A stretch of 8,873 nucleotides of DNA from Sphingomonas paucimobilis (lineage in GTDB: Bacteria; Pseudomonadota; Alphaproteobacteria; Sphingomonadales; Sphingomonadaceae). Shown piece by piece: positions 7,006 to 8,873 of this stretch. Numbering within the stretch: the stretch's first letter is position 1; every line of letters begins with the position of its first letter. The position numbers and the translations under genes are program-made. The notes under the pieces are model-generated. The model was given only the letters and a program-made list of their open reading frames with translations, did no database searches and was not told the DNA's origin. The stretch lies in NCBI GenBank assembly GCA_945860425.1, contig CAMAQU010000057.1, positions 1 through 8,873 of the forward strand, in the 5' to 3' direction.

Positions 7006-7659
7006 TCAGAACGAAAACGCTTTCGGCTTTGCAAAGCCAGGAAGGGCAACGGCATCAGCATCCATGATTGGATCCAAGCCAAAGCCTGCGCCTGCTTTAT
7101 AGCCAATGGACAGCCGAGATACGCCGCCATCCATCACCGCTGCGGCCAGACGGCCCGTATCGGCCAGCTGACGAATCAAAGCATCGGGCACCTGCTCAAT
7201 GACCCCATCAACAAGAATCACATCATAGGGCGCGCCCTTGGCATGGCCCTTGGCAAGATCACCCGTGATGACAGTGACGTTGGGCAGGCCCTTCAACTGT
7301 GTCTTGGCCTCGGCTGCAAGCGCTGCATCGCTTTCCAGCGCGACAACCGTGCTGGCAAGCCCTGCAACCACGGCAGCCGCATAGCCAGAGGCTGCGCCCA
7401 CGACCAAGACCTTGTCGGTCGGGGCAATATCGGCCTCAACAATCAAACGCGCTGTCACCAAAGGCGGGTTCATCGACCGCGTGGCGGACAGGGGGATGGC
7501 CCGATCAACATAGGCGGTCGCGCGCCGATCCGCCGGCACAAAATCTTCACGCGCGACGGATTCGATCACCGCGGTCACCCGCGGATCGGAAACGGCGTTG
7601 GTGCGAAGCTGGCTGTCCACCATCGCACGGCGCATGGCCGGAAAATCAAGATTGCTCAC
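7006..7659 (-). CDS. Protein-L-isoaspartate O-methyltransferase-like protein (divergent Pcm)
   Basis: The 217-residue protein has the Pcm-family Rossmann methyltransferase fold. The SAM-binding motif I is VLVVGAASGYAAAVVA (84-99), the acidic post-I motif is VVALESD (105-111), and GDLAKGHAKGAPYDVILVDG (133-152) matches the motif II region. True Pcm repairs isoaspartyl residues and carries a T-I-S-Q-P substrate loop. Here the aligned segment is SMNPP (62-66), so the Ser-Gln pair is Asn-Pro, and repair activity is doubtful. The protein is probably cytosolic. The start is GTG at 7657-7659, chosen because AGGAG (7665-7669, minus) lies 5 nt upstream; an ATG at 7635 lacks such a site. It is the first gene of the minus-strand cluster and is followed by tolC after 65 nt. 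As I recall, this tolC neighbour recurs in alphaproteobacteria, hinting at a role tied to the envelope locus. I leave the symbol empty because of the altered loop. Confidence 0.85.
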   Translation of the reverse strand: MSNLDFPAMRRAMVDSQLRTNAVSDPRVTAVIESVAREDFVPADRRATAYVDRAIPLSATRSMNPPLVTARLIVEADIAPTDKVLVVGAASGYAAAVVAGLASTVVALESDAALAAEAKTQLKGLPNVTVITGDLAKGHAKGAPYDVILVDGVIEQVPDALIRQLADTGRLAAAVMDGGVSRLSIGYKAGAGFGLDPIMDADAVALPGFAKPKAFSF

Positions 7660-7682
7660 ACTGGCTCCTGTGACACACGTGT

Positions 7683-7710
7683 CTTATAGATACAATACAG
7701 CTTGAATGAA
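7683..7710 (-). promoter_or_regulatory. Candidate promoter of the pcm-like/tolC/popZ/valS/hemB cluster
   Basis: On the minus strand a TATAAG -10 element (7683-7688) lies 16 nt after a weak -35 TTCATT (7705-7710). Transcription would start near 7676, leaving a leader of under 20 nt before the GTG start with its AGGAG site. The palindrome ACACGTGT (7675-7682) lies over the predicted start point. The -35 matches consensus at only three positions, so this is a best guess from position and the A/T-rich -10. Confidence 0.35.
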
Positions 7711-7727
7711 CTTTTGCTTTAGCGCCG

Positions 7728-7753
7728 CCTTGCCCATGCGCCAAGCGGCAAGG
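7728..7753. promoter_or_regulatory. Inverted repeat in the divergent control region
   Basis: Perfect 7-bp arms CCTTGCC (7728-7734) and GGCAAGG (7747-7753) flank a 12-nt loop, and TTTAAATT follows on the plus strand. An alternative pairing, GCCG-CTTG with CAAG-CGGC using one bulge, competes for the same bases. It lies between the candidate -35 elements of the two divergent promoters. It could be an operator or a weak plus-strand terminator, but no plus-strand gene lies upstream to need one. The rest of the 163-nt gap between the Pcm-like gene and the tRNA holds only the two candidate promoters. Confidence 0.35.
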
Positions 7754-7770
7754 TTTAAATTCATGCCTGG

Positions 7771-7799
7771 TTGACACTTACGCCCTTTTCGACGCACAG
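7771..7799 (+). promoter_or_regulatory. Candidate tRNA-Cys promoter
   Basis: A consensus-perfect TTGACA -35 (7771-7776) stands 46 nt before the mature tRNA start. At 17-nt spacing the -10 position reads GCACAG, a poor match, although weak -10 elements are common in high-GC alphaproteobacteria. The start would fall near 7806, giving a 5' leader of about 17 nt for RNase P to remove. The -35 is convincing; the -10 is not. Confidence 0.45.
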
Positions 7800-7822
7800 A
7801 CCGCACCGCACCGCGCGATCGA

Positions 7823-7896
7823 GGCCCGATGGCGGAGTGGTGACGCAGCGGACTGCAAATCCGTGCACGCCGGTTCGATTCCGGCTCGGGCCTCCA
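7823..7896 (+). tRNA. tRNA-Cys (anticodon GCA)
   Basis: This is a 74-nt tRNA with a full cloverleaf. The acceptor stem GGCCCGA (7823-7829) pairs with TCGGGCC (7886-7892), followed by discriminator T7893 and an encoded CCA (7894-7896). The anticodon stem GCGGA/TCCGT (7848-7852/7860-7864) holds the loop CTGCAAA, with GCA at 7855-7857. The T arm GCCGG-TTCGATT-CCGGC (7869-7885) is perfect. The T discriminator (U73) is the identity base expected for cysteine. It is transcribed away from the Pcm-like gene and towards the convergent oxygenase gene, whose stop lies 38 nt downstream. No repeat of the tRNA 3' end is visible nearby, so there is no sign of an integrated element. Confidence 0.97.
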
Positions 7897-7934
7897 TCTC
7901 GCCAAAGAAGCGGGCAGCGCATCTCTCAAAAAGG

Positions 7935-8873
7935 TTAACGCCCGGTGCCGACGCCGTCCCCAACTGCCCAGGGATCAAAAGGCGCAGCGCGCAACCAGCG
8001 CGTGGCAATCCATTTTGTGCCCTTCACAACCGGCAATCCGGCATGCCGCGACTTGGCATCAGGGCGGCCCGCCGCGTCCACATTTAAAAAGAACAGCGCG
8101 TCGCCAATACGACCCTTAAACCGGGTCGCATTCCCTTCTAGATAGGTTTCCCCACCCGCATAGCCTTGATTCAGATACAAAATGCAGGTCGCCAGCCGCT
8201 GATTACAGGGCTCAGGTAGAGTATCGACATGGAGCCGATATTGCTGGCCGGGGGCATAATGGAGCAGGGAAAAGGGTTCCCCCTGCGCGACAGGGATGTG
8301 TGTCGCAGCAGCGATACGGCGCTGTATCGCCTGAATGGGCAGGGATTCGCGCGTCGGCCCCAAGGTTGCCCCCGCCGATGTGCGGATGGGATGCGGCAGG
8401 AATTTACCGCTCACCGGATCGACAATCATCGATGGTTCCAGCAGGTTTTGGCCCGCACGGGCAATATGGGCGCATTCGTCCGGGGTGAGAAATGCCGGAA
8501 AGCACTGGGCCGAAGGAGTTTCACTGATGGTATCGGCTTTGACCGGGTGCGTTGGATAGCCATCGGCATTCATGTCCATCGCCTGAAGAAGGCGCAGATG
8601 CTCTTTGGCCTCTGCATCCCATTCCGCCGTCTTACGCAAGAGGTTGAGTGCCGCTTGCCAGTCTGACGGCGCACCTGAGCCATTGGCTGTGAGGGCAATC
8701 AAGGCCAAGGCCGCCCAGCCATGCCGGGCCTCCGCCGCCTGCGCCAATAAAGACCGTGCCAAGACCAGATCGCGCGGCAGAGGATATCCAATCAGTCGCC
8801 AAGAGCCAAGCAGCGCCAAAGCCTCCGCATCACCAGCTTGTGCCGCGCCTTCTGCGATCCGGATGGCCGCGTC
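7935..8873 (-). CDS. Sel1-like repeat / 2OG-Fe(II) oxygenase (prolyl-4-hydroxylase-like), 5'-truncated by window
   Basis: The frame runs off the right edge; 312 C-terminal residues are visible (fragment numbering). Residues 1 to about 95 have the Sel1/TPR-like pattern (AAQAGDAEALALLG, then LARSLLAQAAEARHGWAAL), a helical repeat scaffold for protein contacts. Residues about 125-300 form a P4H-type double-stranded beta-helix. Iron ligands are H215 and D217 (YRLHVDTLP; codons at 8229-8231 and 8223-8225) and H277 (SRHAGLPV). K287 (KGTKWIATRW), ten residues after the distal His, is placed to bind the 2-oxoglutarate carboxylate. YAGGETYL is the typical core strand. The family hydroxylates Pro or other residues using O2 and 2-oxoglutarate; the substrate here is unknown. 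A TTG at 8817-8819 could be read as a start, but the repeat continues upstream with no break, so I take it as internal. No signal peptide can be judged. It is convergent with the tRNA-Cys gene. Confidence 0.9.
   Translation of the reverse strand, partial: DAAIRIAEGAAQAGDAEALALLGSWRLIGYPLPRDLVLARSLLAQAAEARHGWAALALIALTANGSGAPSDWQAALNLLRKTAEWDAEAKEHLRLLQAMDMNADGYPTHPVKADTISETPSAQCFPAFLTPDECAHIARAGQNLLEPSMIVDPVSGKFLPHPIRTSAGATLGPTRESLPIQAIQRRIAAATHIPVAQGEPFSLLHYAPGQQYRLHVDTLPEPCNQRLATCILYLNQGYAGGETYLEGNATRFKGRIGDALFFLNVDAAGRPDAKSRHAGLPVVKGTKWIATRWLRAAPFDPWAVGDGVGTGR

Noticed and set aside
7886..7934. tRNA-Cys as an integration site for a mobile element
   Set aside because: No integrase gene and no repeat of the tRNA 3' end is visible, and the downstream gene looks native.
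7684..8008. Minus-strand frames crossing tRNA-Cys (containing PEPESNRRARICSPLRHHS and ARAGIEPACTDLQSAASPLRH)
   Set aside because: These are the well-known false proteins produced by translating a tRNA gene in antisense.

Overview
The window looks like chromosomal DNA from an alphaproteobacterium, most likely a sphingomonad. The reasons are high GC throughout, a PopZ/DUF2497 gene between a TolC-type outer-membrane gene and valS, a Mg-type HemB without zinc cysteines, and a Sel1/prolyl-4-hydroxylase-like protein. The genus cannot be fixed from sequence reading alone. No transposase, integrase, phage gene or CRISPR array is visible.

Layout, left to right. (1) Positions 1-249, plus strand: the end of a small coiled-coil protein of unknown function, cut by the window edge. 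(2) Positions 239-7659, minus strand: seven genes in one direction. In transcription order they are a Pcm-like methyltransferase, a TolC-family channel, a PopZ-like polar organiser, valS, hemB, a GNAT acetyltransferase and a gamma-carbonic-anhydrase-like hexapeptide protein. Gaps run from +65 to -8 nt, so they probably form one operon or a few nested ones, starting near 7680. (3) Positions 7660-7822: a compact divergent control region with a candidate promoter for each side and an inverted repeat between them. (4) Positions 7823-7896, plus strand: tRNA-Cys(GCA) with an encoded CCA. (5) Positions 7935-8873, minus strand: the C-terminal part of a Sel1-repeat / 2-oxoglutarate-Fe(II) oxygenase, open at the right edge.

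The long cluster mixes functions: envelope export (TolC), cell-pole organisation (PopZ), translation (ValS), tetrapyrrole synthesis (HemB) and two small enzymes. As I recall, the pcm-like/tolC/popZ/valS order also occurs in Caulobacter and relatives, so the order is probably ancestral and not the result of recent transfer. Translational coupling is visible at valS-hemB (the hemB ribosome-binding site lies over the valS stop) and hemB-GNAT (8-nt overlap).

The observation most worth following is a perfect 9-bp-arm palindrome inside valS (3564-3584). It encodes an extra Pro/Gly-rich segment in the catalytic domain and looks like a short palindromic repeat that inserted in frame into an essential gene. 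Other points of interest are the altered substrate motif in the Pcm-like protein, the short PopZ linker and the Sel1-oxygenase fusion.
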